From Draconibacterium sp. (lineage in GTDB: Bacteria > Bacteroidota > Bacteroidia > Bacteroidales > Prolixibacteraceae): 51,038 nt of DNA. Below the pieces are notes generated by a model. That model saw nothing but the letters and a program-made list of their open reading frames with translations, did not search any database and had not been told where the DNA came from. Within the stretch, counting starts at the first letter, position 1. Each line of letters begins with the position of its first letter. Of this stretch, positions 20,064 through 27,331 are shown one piece after another. The DNA is taken from the NCBI GenBank assembly GCA_016705335.1, contig JADIYN010000045.1, forward strand, positions 1-51,038, in the 5' to 3' direction. The position numbers were made by a program, and so were the translations under genes.

Positions 20064-20250
20064 AATGTTTTGCTGCTGCCTACGCAGACTTATTATGGCA
20101 TCAGGCACGCCGGTTAATTTCGGCATACCACATTGAGCCATGCGGATTAGGGCAAGGGCGGAACCTTATAAGAAAACAGGCAAGGGAGCTTGTATTACCC
20201 TTGCCTGTTCCGGAAAAGCGATTAATAAATTTGACGGAATTAAGTGGAGT
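20064..20250 (-). promoter_or_regulatory. Fold-back leader, copy B
   Basis: Outer stem CCGGTTAATTTCGGC (20110-20124) pairs with GACGGAATTAAGTGG (20233-20247). The inner perfect hairpin is ACAGGCAAGGG/CCCTTGCCTGT (20176-20186, 20198-20208), with a second GGCAAGGG at 20151. TAAATTTG (20226-20233) follows TTG after 22 nt on the 3' arm. The ArdC-like start is 47 nt from the stem base. Confidence 0.72.
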
Positions 20251-20337
20251 GAGAGAGAAAAAAATGAATAAAATTGACGCATACCATTTATTCAATAATA
20301 ACGCATAATACCAAACTTAAGTCTATTGACAAATGAA

Positions 20338-20899
20338 TCATAATTTTTCGATATATTTTTCATTCAATTTTAAGTAGATACTATCTAGTGCTTTAAAACT
20401 TTTTATTATGTCAACATAAGTCCAATTCCAATGTAAATCAAATGGCTTTAGATTATCAATCATTTCCTGCATGGTAGGAACCTTTGTTTTTGCAGGATAT
20501 TTGCCAAACGTTACATAATCAATCAGATTGTTTATTATCACATTCTCATTGTCTTCCCAAATAATATTCAAACTATTTATCCCTTTGATTATAGTTTTAT
20601 GGCTAAAATTTATAGACCCTTCTTTTGTGATATACGAGTCAGGTTCTGATTTAATCAGAATCCCTTTAACAATTAACTCAATTGCAAAACTATAATTGTA
20701 AATAATTGGTGTTCTTAAGCGTGATTTCTCCACATTCAACAAGCAATCATCATCAACGACCTTATTAATAAAGTCTTTATAGTTTTTTGTCCCTCATTTT
20801 TAATTCTGCCAATGATTTGGCTGCTATGAATTCTCTGCTTAATCGATACCAATTATAACTTTCTTTTGCAATTTCAATAGGTACAAATCCAAATATCAT
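20338..20899 (-). CDS. Unknown protein, possibly HEPN-like, one frameshift
   Basis: From the ATG at 20899: MIFGFVPIEIAKESYNWYRL, SREFIAAKSLAELKMRDK, then after a shift near 20795 a long frame LLNVEKSRLRTPIIYNYSFA, IELIVKGILIKSEPDS, SHKTIIKGINSLN. The all-helical layout and the AIELIVKGILI...SH segment recall HEPN-type proteins, which are common toxins or RNA-binding partners in mobile elements, but I see no certain RxxxxH motif. About 187 codons, AT-rich compared with neighbours. It has no fold-back leader of its own. Confidence 0.5.
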
Positions 20900-20986
20900 T
20901 TGATGTTTTTTAAACAAGCATTTCTAATTGTATATAAACAATTGCAAACAAATAATTTACATCAAAAATATAAAAACCATTTGAAC

Positions 20987-21013
20987 AAAAAAAATCCCGA
21001 CACTTCGGCCGGG
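20987..21013 (-). terminator. Terminator of the 53-residue protein gene
   Basis: CCCGACACTTCGGCCGGG (20996-21013) makes a GC-rich hairpin followed on the minus strand by eight T. Confidence 0.75.
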
Positions 21014-21034
21014 AAGCTGAAAAGGGCCGGAGCC

Positions 21035-21196
21035 CTATGCGTAACAACTTTTGAAAGCCTCGTACTCGAAAGCGATGGTTTTTGTATCGAGTAATTCACT
21101 GGCTCCCGGGAAGTAGGTATTTTCAAGATAATCGACGAATGCATCCCAAAGTCTGGTTTTTTCTTCACTGCTGGTTTTGTAAGATTTTGATTTCAT
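21035..21196 (-). CDS. Small acidic/aromatic protein, 53 residues
   Basis: A complete ORF, MKSKSYKTSSEEKTRLWDAF...FPGASELLDTKTIAFEYEAF with a KSCYA end. It has a proper terminator 22 bp after its stop and a type-2 leader in front, so it is a genuine module although very short. No known domain. Predicted helical with many aromatic residues; Bacteroidota mobile elements often carry such small conserved proteins next to antirestriction genes. Function unknown. Confidence 0.65.
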   Translation of the reverse strand: MKSKSYKTSSEEKTRLWDAFVDYLENTYFPGASELLDTKTIAFEYEAFKSCYA

Positions 21197-21249
21197 GATG
21201 TTTAATTTTTAAAATGATGTGCATTGCCATCACAGCAGAAAATCAGAAC

Positions 21250-21345
21250 AGGCAAGGAGGAACTGGAATACCGCGTCCCGAGAATCGGGAAAGGATATGC
21301 CGGGAAAATCCTTGAATGGCAGAGCGAATTATGAATTGAGGCTGT
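21250..21345 (-). promoter_or_regulatory. Type-2 leader, copy 1
   Basis: Plus strand: GGCAAGGAGGAACTGGAA, then GGGAAAATCCTTGAATGGCA and AGCGAATTATGAATTG. CAAGGA and TCCTTG can pair across the element. Shared with the leader of the 22.75 kb gene at the same distance from the start. Confidence 0.5.
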
Positions 21346-21432
21346 TTCTTCGCGCATTCATTTAAAATAAACACGGGTGAAAGCATCAGAAACGGCAGAG
21401 AAAACGGGGTTTGGGTTGTGAAGTTTAACGAC

Positions 21433-21460
21433 CAAAAAAACTCCAGCTTTCACCGGAGCT
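21433..21460 (-). terminator. Terminator of the SymE-like gene
   Basis: CTCC...GGAG stem (21441-21458) just after the stop; minus-strand tail TTTTTTTGGTCGTT, shared with other modules. Confidence 0.6.
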
Positions 21461-21464
21461 TTCT

Positions 21465-21848
21465 TTACTCGATTGAGGTTACAATGAGCTGGTTGTTTAC
21501 GCATTCGACCTGGACCATTTTGGAAGGTTTGAAGCCAGCCTCAGCCAGCCAGTCGCCGGACAGTGTGAGTTTTGGTACTTTTCTGTAACTGCCGTAACGT
21601 TTACTGTCAGGGCGGTAATGTTCTGTAATTTTAATCACTTTGTCATAGCTGTACGAATTAAAGTCCAGTATCGGCATCAGAGAATTGGGATAGTCCGGAG
21701 CATGTTCCAGGTTATCGAAACAATCATCACAGCAATCGGGGTCAATCAAGAAGTAACCCTGTTCATACGCTTCGTTTTCCTCGTCGTTTAGGTTAAACCT
21801 ACAGCCGCAATGGATGCAGCGAAATCTTCCATTTTTTGAATCAGACAT
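21465..21848 (-). CDS. Zinc-ribbon fused to a SymE-type toxin domain
   Basis: 127 residues, intact. Residues 11-43 contain CxxCxC (11, 14, 16) and CCxxC (39, 40, 43), a zinc-ribbon-like module rich in acidic residues. Residues 78-127 read RPDSKRYGSYRKVPKLTLSG, DWLAEAGFKPSKMVQVEC, the SymE toxin family (PF08845), an AbrB-fold relative whose E. coli member is an SOS-induced toxin controlled by antisense RNA. The N-terminal extension is unusual for SymE. It has fold-back leader C and its own terminator. SymE can condense nucleic acid; a DNA-binding or toxin role is likely but unproven. Confidence 0.8.
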   Translation of the reverse strand: MSDSKNGRFRCIHCGCRFNLNDEENEAYEQGYFLIDPDCCDDCFDNLEHAPDYPNSLMPILDFNSYSYDKVIKITEHYRPDSKRYGSYRKVPKLTLSGDWLAEAGFKPSKMVQVECVNNQLIVTSIE

Positions 21849-22060
21849 AATGTTTTGCTGCCGCCTTCACAGACTTATTATGGCATCAGGCACGCCGGTT
21901 AAATATTGGCGTACCACCATTGAGCCGGGCGGATTAGGGCAAGGGCACCCTTCGACTATGCCCAGGATGACCACTGCAAACAGGAAGGGCGTTTATATAC
22001 CCTTGACCGTTCCGGGCGGCGATTAATACATTTGCCGGTATTTAAGTGGAGTGGATAGTC
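21849..22060 (-). promoter_or_regulatory. Fold-back leader, copy C
   Basis: Outer stem CCGGTTAAATATTGGC (21895-21910) pairs with GCCGGTATTTAAGTGG (22034-22049). Inner pairs are CGGA/TCCG (21930-21933, 22011-22014) and CAAGGG/CCCTTG (21940-21945, 22000-22005). TACATTTG (22027-22034) follows TTG after 21 nt. The SymE-like start is 47 nt from the stem base. Confidence 0.72.
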
Positions 22061-22159
22061 TTTCTGAGATGAAACCAAAACATAAAATATATAAACTCAC
22101 TTCCGGTATGAAGCTGCTCTTCCAGGGAGGGGTATCGGTTAATATTCCATTTGCATGAC

Positions 22160-22180
22160 AAAAAAAGGCCTTAGCCTTTT
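22160..22180 (-). terminator. Terminator of the DUF4326 gene with the stop codon in its loop
   Basis: AAAAGGC (22163-22169) and GCCTTTT (22174-22180) form a 7-bp stem; the TAA stop (22171-22173) lies in the 4-nt loop. The T-run follows on the minus strand. Confidence 0.65.
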
Positions 22181-22503
22181 GATAAGATGAATTCTTTAAT
22201 TACATCACAGTGACATGACTTTGGATAACAAAAACAGACCAGATTAACCTCACTGGATTTTGCAATCACATAAATTCTTCTCAGTTCGTTCAGAAATTTT
22301 TCATTGTGTTTGATTTCTTCATAAAAATATTCACGATAATTTCTGATCGCTTCGTCCCTGGTTGAAACTACGAATTTCGCCTGTGTATTTAGTTTATGTG
22401 AATAAGGATTTCCCAAAACAGAATCTCGTCCGCAATACACATCAACTGCTTTTGATTTTGCTTTGTCATAAAAACGTTTGTTTACAATATTGATTTTCAT
22501 CAT
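22171..22503 (-). CDS. DUF4326 domain protein
   Basis: 110 residues from MMKINIVNKRFYDKAKSKAV. Family motifs are YCGRDSVLGNPYSH, the central RDEAIRNYREYFYEE and the C-terminal LVCFCYPKSCHCDVI (C-x-C...C-H-x-DVI), as in PF14216. These proteins occur in phages and mobile elements; activity is not established. The ATG at 22503 is 44 nt from the base of leader D; 22500 is equally possible. Intact, with leader D in front and a terminator that contains its stop codon. Confidence 0.82.
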   Translation of the reverse strand: MMKINIVNKRFYDKAKSKAVDVYCGRDSVLGNPYSHKLNTQAKFVVSTRDEAIRNYREYFYEEIKHNEKFLNELRRIYVIAKSSEVNLVCFCYPKSCHCDVIKEFILSKG

Positions 22504-22705
22504 CTTTTGCTGTTGCCTACACAGACTTTTTATGGCATCAGGCACGCCGGTTAAATATTGGCGGATCACCATTGAGCAGCAGCGAATAAATGCAAGGGCG
22601 AAATCACTAAAGTATTTAATGTGGGTGAGCTCGTATTACCCTTGCGTGTTTCGCTGTGCGATCAATACCTTTGCCTGTGTTTAAGTGGAGTGCATCCCTT
22701 CTCAG
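22504..22705 (-). promoter_or_regulatory. Fold-back leader, copy D
   Basis: Outer stem CCGGTTAAATATTGGC (22547-22562) pairs with GCCTGTGTTTAAGTGG (22673-22688). Inner stems are CAGCGAA/TTCGCTG (22580-22586, 22650-22656) and GCAAGGG/CCCTTGC (22592-22598, 22639-22645). TACCTTTG (22666-22673) follows TTG after 21 nt on the 3' arm. Confidence 0.75.
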
Positions 22706-22715
22706 ACGTACGACC

Positions 22716-22740
22716 AAAAAAAATCCCTGCCGAAGCAGGG
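22716..22740 (-). terminator. Intrinsic terminator of the DIPF-tail gene
   Basis: CCCTGC (22725-22730) and GCAGGG (22735-22740) with a CGAA loop, then eight T on the minus strand and the shared GGTCGT tail. It ends 10 bp after the stop codon region. Confidence 0.85.
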
Positions 22741-22749
22741 ATGATTTCT

Positions 22750-23028
22750 TTAGAACGGAATGTCAGCGTTTACACCTGTCTTTGATTTGCGTTTCTTTGG
22801 AGCCGGTTTTTCGTCTTCAACTTCCTCGCGTGTTGTGCAGTAAACTGTGTAATCCCTTCCGAATTTGTCCGGGTTCTGCATTTTTGCCACTTCAAACGTG
22901 ATGTACTCTTCGAATTCGTATTCGTGTTTGAATTTCAGCATGTCTGACACTTTCACTGTACATTTTGCGATCTGCATGTTAGGTACCTGAGTTCCTTTTC
23001 CGATGTAATTTTTCTTGTAAGTTTTCAT
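22750..23028 (-). CDS. Small protein with SSB-like C-terminal DIPF tail
   Basis: 92 residues, intact: MKTYKKNYIGKGTQVPNMQI, AKCTVKVSDMLKF, EYITFEVAKMQNPDKFGRDY, TVYCTTREEVE, then a basic linker KPAPKKRKSK and the end GVNADIPF. The beta-rich N-terminal half with a flexible linker and DIPF tip copies the layout of single-stranded DNA-binding protein, whose DIPF tip recruits repair proteins. I do not recognise an OB-fold with confidence, so it may be a compact SSB-like protein or a mimic of the SSB tail. Carries a type-2 leader and a strong terminator. Confidence 0.75.
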   Translation of the reverse strand: MKTYKKNYIGKGTQVPNMQIAKCTVKVSDMLKFKHEYEFEEYITFEVAKMQNPDKFGRDYTVYCTTREEVEDEKPAPKKRKSKTGVNADIPF

Positions 23029-23079
23029 TGTAGTAATTTTTAAAATTTAATATGTGCAGGTATCAGATGGCCCAATTCA

Positions 23080-23180
23080 GGGCATAGCAAGGAGGAACTG
23101 GAAGTCCGAATGAGTGTGAACGTGTACACGAAAGAGGCACCCGGGAAAATCATTGTATGGCAAAGCGAACCATGAAAACA
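23080..23180 (-). promoter_or_regulatory. Type-2 leader, copy 2
   Basis: GCAAGGAGGAACTGGAAG, then GGGAAAATCATTGTATGGCA and AGCGAACCATGAA. GCATA-g-CAA-g-GA on the left can pair with TCATTGTATGGC on the right. The distance to the start matches copy 1 within a few bases. Confidence 0.5.
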
Positions 23181-23736
23181 TAGTGATTGGGTTATCACCT
23201 TAGCAGATATTTTACAAGAAAAATTTTAATGAAAACTGGCCACAGGAAAAATCATGAAAAAGGGTTTCAGGTTCCTGCAGGTCCGCACAGTTTCGAAAGT
23301 GCGCTATAAAATTCAATACTAATCGAAGCACATCCGTTGTAGTGCATCAGAACTCGGCCGGGGGATTACAGTACTGCCAGAACTGGAAGTTTAAAACCGG
23401 ATTTTCGCCAAAATCGACTAATCTATTTTCCGTATGAAGTATCCATGTTTGGTTTAAATTTTTGGGAGTTTGCATTTAAAATAAATCTTGCCTTTTTGCC
23501 ACAAAAAAGGACTGGAAAGAAAAAATATACACGGAAATATATATCAAAAAAATACCCATTTATAAATACTTGTTCAAAATAATTTTCTCACCCGTTAATT
23601 CGCGTTATACAAAAAAGGGAAATGATAACCATTAAAAATTAAACATCGTCTATATCATAATTTAGGTGCTCCGATTCGCTCCAAATGATGCGCGATTTGT
23701 ACCCTAAAATACCAGGGTAGCAACATTCCGGAAGTA

Positions 23737-23757
23737 GTTAAAAATACCTGTTTTAAC
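23737..23757. repeat. GTTAAAA/TTTTAAC palindrome 1
   Basis: GTTAAAA and TTTTAAC with a 7-nt spacer. The same half-sites recur at 23814-23831, 77 bp away. Confidence 0.6.
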
Positions 23758-23813
23758 AATACTACTACAATAAGCTCGGTTACCAAATTCAATAAACTTT
23801 AGCCTGTAAATTG

Positions 23814-23831
23814 GTTAAAACCGGTTTTAAC
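23814..23831. repeat. Perfect 18-bp palindrome 2
   Basis: GTTAAAACCGGTTTTAAC is fully self-complementary and uses the same half-site as the palindrome at 23737. Confidence 0.7.
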
Positions 23832-24052
23832 AGGGAACCCCGACAAGCATGAATACCCTCGGCAAGCTCGGAAACAATTATAAGAGAATCAGTTACCAAC
23901 TTTCTTTTCCTGCGAGTTTTAGGTGTGCTTGCACAGGTTCCTGAAACGTCAGCACCAGTTTAGTCAAAAATTCGCCGGCGGAAGCAAGAATTTTGACGTT
24001 AAGAACTGGGATGCGCCTGTTTTTGTCATACTTTTGCGGTCAAAATGCAAGC

Positions 24053-24090
24053 ATTTTAGCCAAAATAGATTCACGAATTTTGGCTAAAAT
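24053..24090. repeat. 14-bp perfect inverted repeat
   Basis: ATTTTAGCCAAAAT (24053-24066) and ATTTTGGCTAAAAT (24077-24090) with a 10-nt spacer. A smaller AAAATGC-aa-GCATTTT palindrome overlaps its left arm. Confidence 0.75.
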
Positions 24091-24169
24091 ACTGACGTAG
24101 AGAGAGAAAAAGGAAATTTCAAAACTACGTTTTTTAATACACAAGTATGCCAAGCCCGCTCCTGCTCAA

Positions 24170-24243
24170 AAAGGGTATTTTAGGACTCTTTTGCACGAAA
24201 TATGATAGATAAGAAACCAAAAACACCCCGTAAAATACCCTTT
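24170..24243. repeat. 13-bp perfect inverted repeat with 48-nt spacer
   Basis: AAAGGGTATTTTA (24170-24182) and TAAAATACCCTTT (24231-24243). No T-run placement consistent with a terminator for a known gene. Confidence 0.65.
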
Positions 24244-24839
24244 AATCTTGCACCATGAAAGTCACATTCAGACCTGCAACTCATTAAAAGCGGGTTAAAG
24301 CTAATTGTAATCGAAGTCCTATTATAAAGCAATAAAAAGTTATACAGATACTAATTCAGTCTTTCAGATAAATCAACGAATTCAATTCCAGGATACGTTG
24401 TGATAACACTGTAACGCTAAAGAGGCGAAAAGCAAATGTGAAAGGTGATTCAAATTTCAATTTAGTTTTAAAGAGGACAATACCACAATAAAAAATCATT
24501 TCCTGGCCTAGCCAAAATTATTTGTACTAGTGTAGTCTTAAATTCTGTTTTACATTTTAAAAACCTACTTACTCACCTACCTAATTACTCGAAAACATAC
24601 ATTTTCGACCATTCTTTATCAATTTAGAGTAACTTAAAAAGCATTATACTCGATTACAACCCTTTATTTTAATACTATTACAGATGTTTCGAGTAAGCAA
24701 GTAAGTAAAATGATATTCTATACGAGGCTGAAAAAAACATTAACTAAGGTGTTAAAACTATATGCACCATCAAAATCTATCTCCGTATTCATTAATTCCT
24801 CAACTTTCCTGATTCTCATTTAGAATAACATAATAACCC

Positions 24840-26046
24840 TTAACTCATGCCTTGCCCACTTTCGTAATGTGAGTCGCGGCCAAATCCCAGTATAGTCAAC
24901 GATTTACCCACGTTCACATTGGTTAGTCTTATATTGCTCCTGTTCTTTTCATTCAAGTATGAAAGTATATCAGTAGCTGTCATGAATTGCACCTTTTCCG
25001 GACTACTTTCAAATTGCCTTTTGCTTCCTGGCATCAGGTACTTCTGAATTAATTCCATTTCCGGGCTACGTATTAGGAAGGTTTTGTTTGAATCTTCATT
25101 CTCAATAATTTCCCTTTCAGTAAGCTGATAATTAAATGTGGTATTTTTGAATAAATGGTATGCTTGTGCCCAAACCTTATTAATATCGATTTCCTTATTG
25201 TAATCCCAGTCTATATTATCCAGCCAAAAGCATATCCATCTAACGCTACCAGTTTCATCATTCAGAAACTCTAATCGGTTCGTTGATGCAACAAAATTGC
25301 ATCTTCTCTGCAAAATTTCAGGACGGTCGCCATAAGGTAAGCGCACTTTCACCTGGCTTTTGCTCATAATGCTTTTTAATGAATTGATATCATATTTGCT
25401 CATTGTAGATAATTCGTCAATGTTAACAATGAAATTTTCTGTCAACGCAATTAAATCATCTTTTTCAGTGCCAATACCTTCCTTAATATAATCCTTAAGT
25501 TGTGGTGGACATAACCAACGCATAAATGTTGATTTTCCTGAAGATTGTTTCTCATGAACAAGTGTAAAACAATGCTTATTGAAATTTACCTCGAGACAAC
25601 CAGCCACTGAACGCACGAACATTTTACGAAACATATTCTCAAACCTACTTCGTTCCTGACTATATTTTGAAAGCTCCTGGACTTTTATATATCCGGATAG
25701 ATTTGCAATATGATCTTCCCCATCCCACTCCGGAAGGCTATTAAAATATTCCTTAAACGCGTTCTTTCGGGGAACAAAATTACTTTTCATCAGACTTTTC
25801 AAATCCGAAATTGAATAATTCATGTGGGTTTTTTTTTCTCGATAGATGTTATCAATATTAAGTTCTGTATATTCTGAATTCCCTTTTCTTTACACGAATC
25901 GATTGGCTACTTCATTAAAATAAATATCGTAGTTATAGAGATAAACGCCTCCACCTGACTTATCAATGAACTGTTTTTATCATTCCCTTCATTCGTTAAA
26001 CTTTGTTTTTGTTTTACCTGTTTTATTGCTGTAGTAAATTCTGTTT
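24840..26046 (-). CDS. VirE/DUF3874-type P-loop ATPase, 5' part frameshifted
   Basis: The clean part (25823-24840) carries NAFKEYFNSLPEWDGEDHIA, Walker A HEKQSSGKSTFMRWL, Walker B FIVNIDELSTM, the sensor-like NFVASTNRLEFLND and the tail FMTATDILSYLNEK resembling DUF3874. This is the virulence-associated E family of SF3-like ATPases found in Bacteroidota mobile elements, often next to a primase domain. Upstream (25824-26046) frame-broken pieces SLISQVEAFI, YDIYFNEVANRFV and YTELNIDNIYRE are the usual preceding residues, so the true start is near 26045, and the primase part is absent. Probable role in element replication. Confidence 0.72.
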
Positions 26047-26062
26047 TTTATTTTGAATTCTT

Positions 26063-26278
26063 TTAAAATGAGTCCAGGTATTTCATCATTTTAAGTTCAT
26101 TGTCGAATTGACATAGCCGGGTTACAATTTCCACTATAGCTTCCGATTGTGCACTAATATCACCAACACTATTCTGAAGAAGATCTTTCGCTTCGGCAAT
26201 ATAGTCTTCCATTGTATCCTCATTTGGAGGGTCAGTTTCCCTTTTATTCGAAAGGATTACAGGATGAAATTTGTTCAT
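26063..26278 (-). CDS. Small protein of unknown function, 71 residues
   Basis: MNKFHPVILSNKRETDPPNE, then an acidic helical region EDYIAEAKDLLQNSVGDISA, QSEAIVEIVTRLCQFDNELK. The start overlaps the end of the preceding gene by 35 bases, implying translational coupling. No recognised domain. Lies between the 26.2 kb gene and the VirE-like ATPase in the same direction. Confidence 0.55.
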   Translation of the reverse strand: MNKFHPVILSNKRETDPPNEDTMEDYIAEAKDLLQNSVGDISAQSEAIVEIVTRLCQFDNELKMMKYLDSF

Positions 26279-26876
26279 ACCAATAATTTATAATTTTTTC
26301 TGTACGTTGTTTTTTGGATTTACCAGCACGAATGTCATCAGCAATATGTTTGCTTTCTGCAGCAATTTGCATTAAGATATTTCGGGCCATATTTTTAACT
26401 CGATGATCTCCGTGTCCATGCAATTTCTTTTGAAGTTTAATAGACTCAATATTGCATAAATCACGATCAATTTGACGAAGTACCCACCTGTATTTTTGTA
26501 GTATCAATTCAAAATGAATTTCTGAGTTAATTGAGAAGTCATATTTATCCAGGGCTTTTAATATAGATTTCAGGAATTCAATAGGAAGTTTCTCCAGCAA
26601 GTCTATCCCAGTTGGTTTTAATCCAATCATAAGTAATAGAAGTCGATATTTTATTGCTTTATTTTGATTTAACTCTTCCCGTTTAAAAGCACCTTCAATT
26701 GTTAGCTCGTTTGCCTGATGTATATGTTTTATTTCATCCAAAGTTTCAAAAGCCTTGGCAGCTGCACTGTTGTAATCTTCCAGTTCATCATTTGACAATC
26801 GCCTTTCCTGTGCCAGATTAAAAATCATGGAATGTATTTTGGATAGCGATTTATTTAAGTCTTCCTGTGGCCCCAT
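26244..26876 (-). CDS. Unknown all-helical protein in the integrative element
   Basis: 210 residues from the ATG at 26876 (MGPQEDLNKSLSKIHSMIFN); upstream alternatives would run into the HTH gene. The protein is helical with many charged residues: LSNDELEDYNSAAAKAFETL, RLLLLMIGLKPTGIDLLEKL, ALDKYDFSINSEIHFELILQ and a basic C-terminus AGKSKKQRTEKIINYW. No family recognised. Position between an excisionase-like HTH protein and a VirE-like ATPase is a recurrent slot in Bacteroidota elements, suggesting a replication or maintenance role, by context only. Confidence 0.6.
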   Translation of the reverse strand: MGPQEDLNKSLSKIHSMIFNLAQERRLSNDELEDYNSAAAKAFETLDEIKHIHQANELTIEGAFKREELNQNKAIKYRLLLLMIGLKPTGIDLLEKLPIEFLKSILKALDKYDFSINSEIHFELILQKYRWVLRQIDRDLCNIESIKLQKKLHGHGDHRVKNMARNILMQIAAESKHIADDIRAGKSKKQRTEKIINYWYEQISSCNPFE

Positions 26877-26928
26877 GAAATATGGATAATTTGTTACAGA
26901 TAATCGGTATTTTATCAGACAGTAAATA

Positions 26929-27221
26929 TCAACCAACATGTTTTCCGAATTCTACAATTATCTTTTCCAGATCACTTTTTCGGTATCGTTTTAAGTTACC
27001 AATTCGCAAAGGCCGGGTAATCCTCTTTTTATCCCAATGCCACAAAGTGACCATTGAAATCTTTAGAAACTGTGCCATTTCAGCAGGGGTTAAATACTCT
27101 TCTTCTTTTTGGGTTGATTGTTCCGGTCGATTGGCTAACATTCTTTTAAATCGCCAACTTCTTCAATCAAATGACTTAACGCTTCGGGCAATTGCTCGAA
27201 CGTAATTTTAATCTGTTTCAT
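26929..27221 (-). CDS. Excisionase-like helix-turn-helix protein, one frameshift
   Basis: From the ATG at 27221: MKQIKITFEQLPEALSHLIE, EVGDLKE, then one missing A near 27147 and LANRPEQSTQKEEEYLTPAE, MAQFLKISMVTLWHWDKKRI, GNLKRYRKSDLEK. This is the MerR-like HTH_17 fold (winged helix of excisionases) with the short coiled N-terminus usual in Bacteroidota element regulators. About 97 residues. The direct repeats at 27332-27442 upstream are candidate binding sites. It probably controls excision or expression of the downstream operon. Confidence 0.78.
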
Positions 27222-27331
27222 GTTAATAAATTTTAATAAAAAGATGAAAAAAGCGGCGCCACTTTTTATTAAATTAATTGCAACGAAACTATTGGGATTT
27301 AATCAAATTAAATAAGAATTTACCGTTTAGA

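Larger units (their letters stand above)
23181..24839. other. 1.65-kb non-coding region rich in palindromes
   Basis: No gene is supported on either strand. Inverted repeats include 23737-23757, 23814-23831, 23963-23997, 24053-24090 and 24170-24243, plus an imperfect pair of CTTACTCACCTACC-type and CGAGTAAGCAAGTAAG-type blocks flanking 24568-24705. Such a region between accessory and replication genes is a natural candidate for an origin of replication or transfer, but no relaxase or replication initiator is visible to support the choice. Confidence 0.5.

Noticed and set aside
20064..22572. In-frame N-terminal extension LTGVPDAI-SL-RQQQ read through the leaders of several modules
   Set aside because: The same frame is open upstream of three genes, but in copy C it holds a stop, and the conserved signal is base pairing rather than protein. 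The common spacing to the ATG explains the shared frame.
23181..24839. Hidden relaxase or replication gene broken by frame shifts
   Set aside because: I read both strands for residual motifs and found none; stops are dense in all frames and palindromes dominate.
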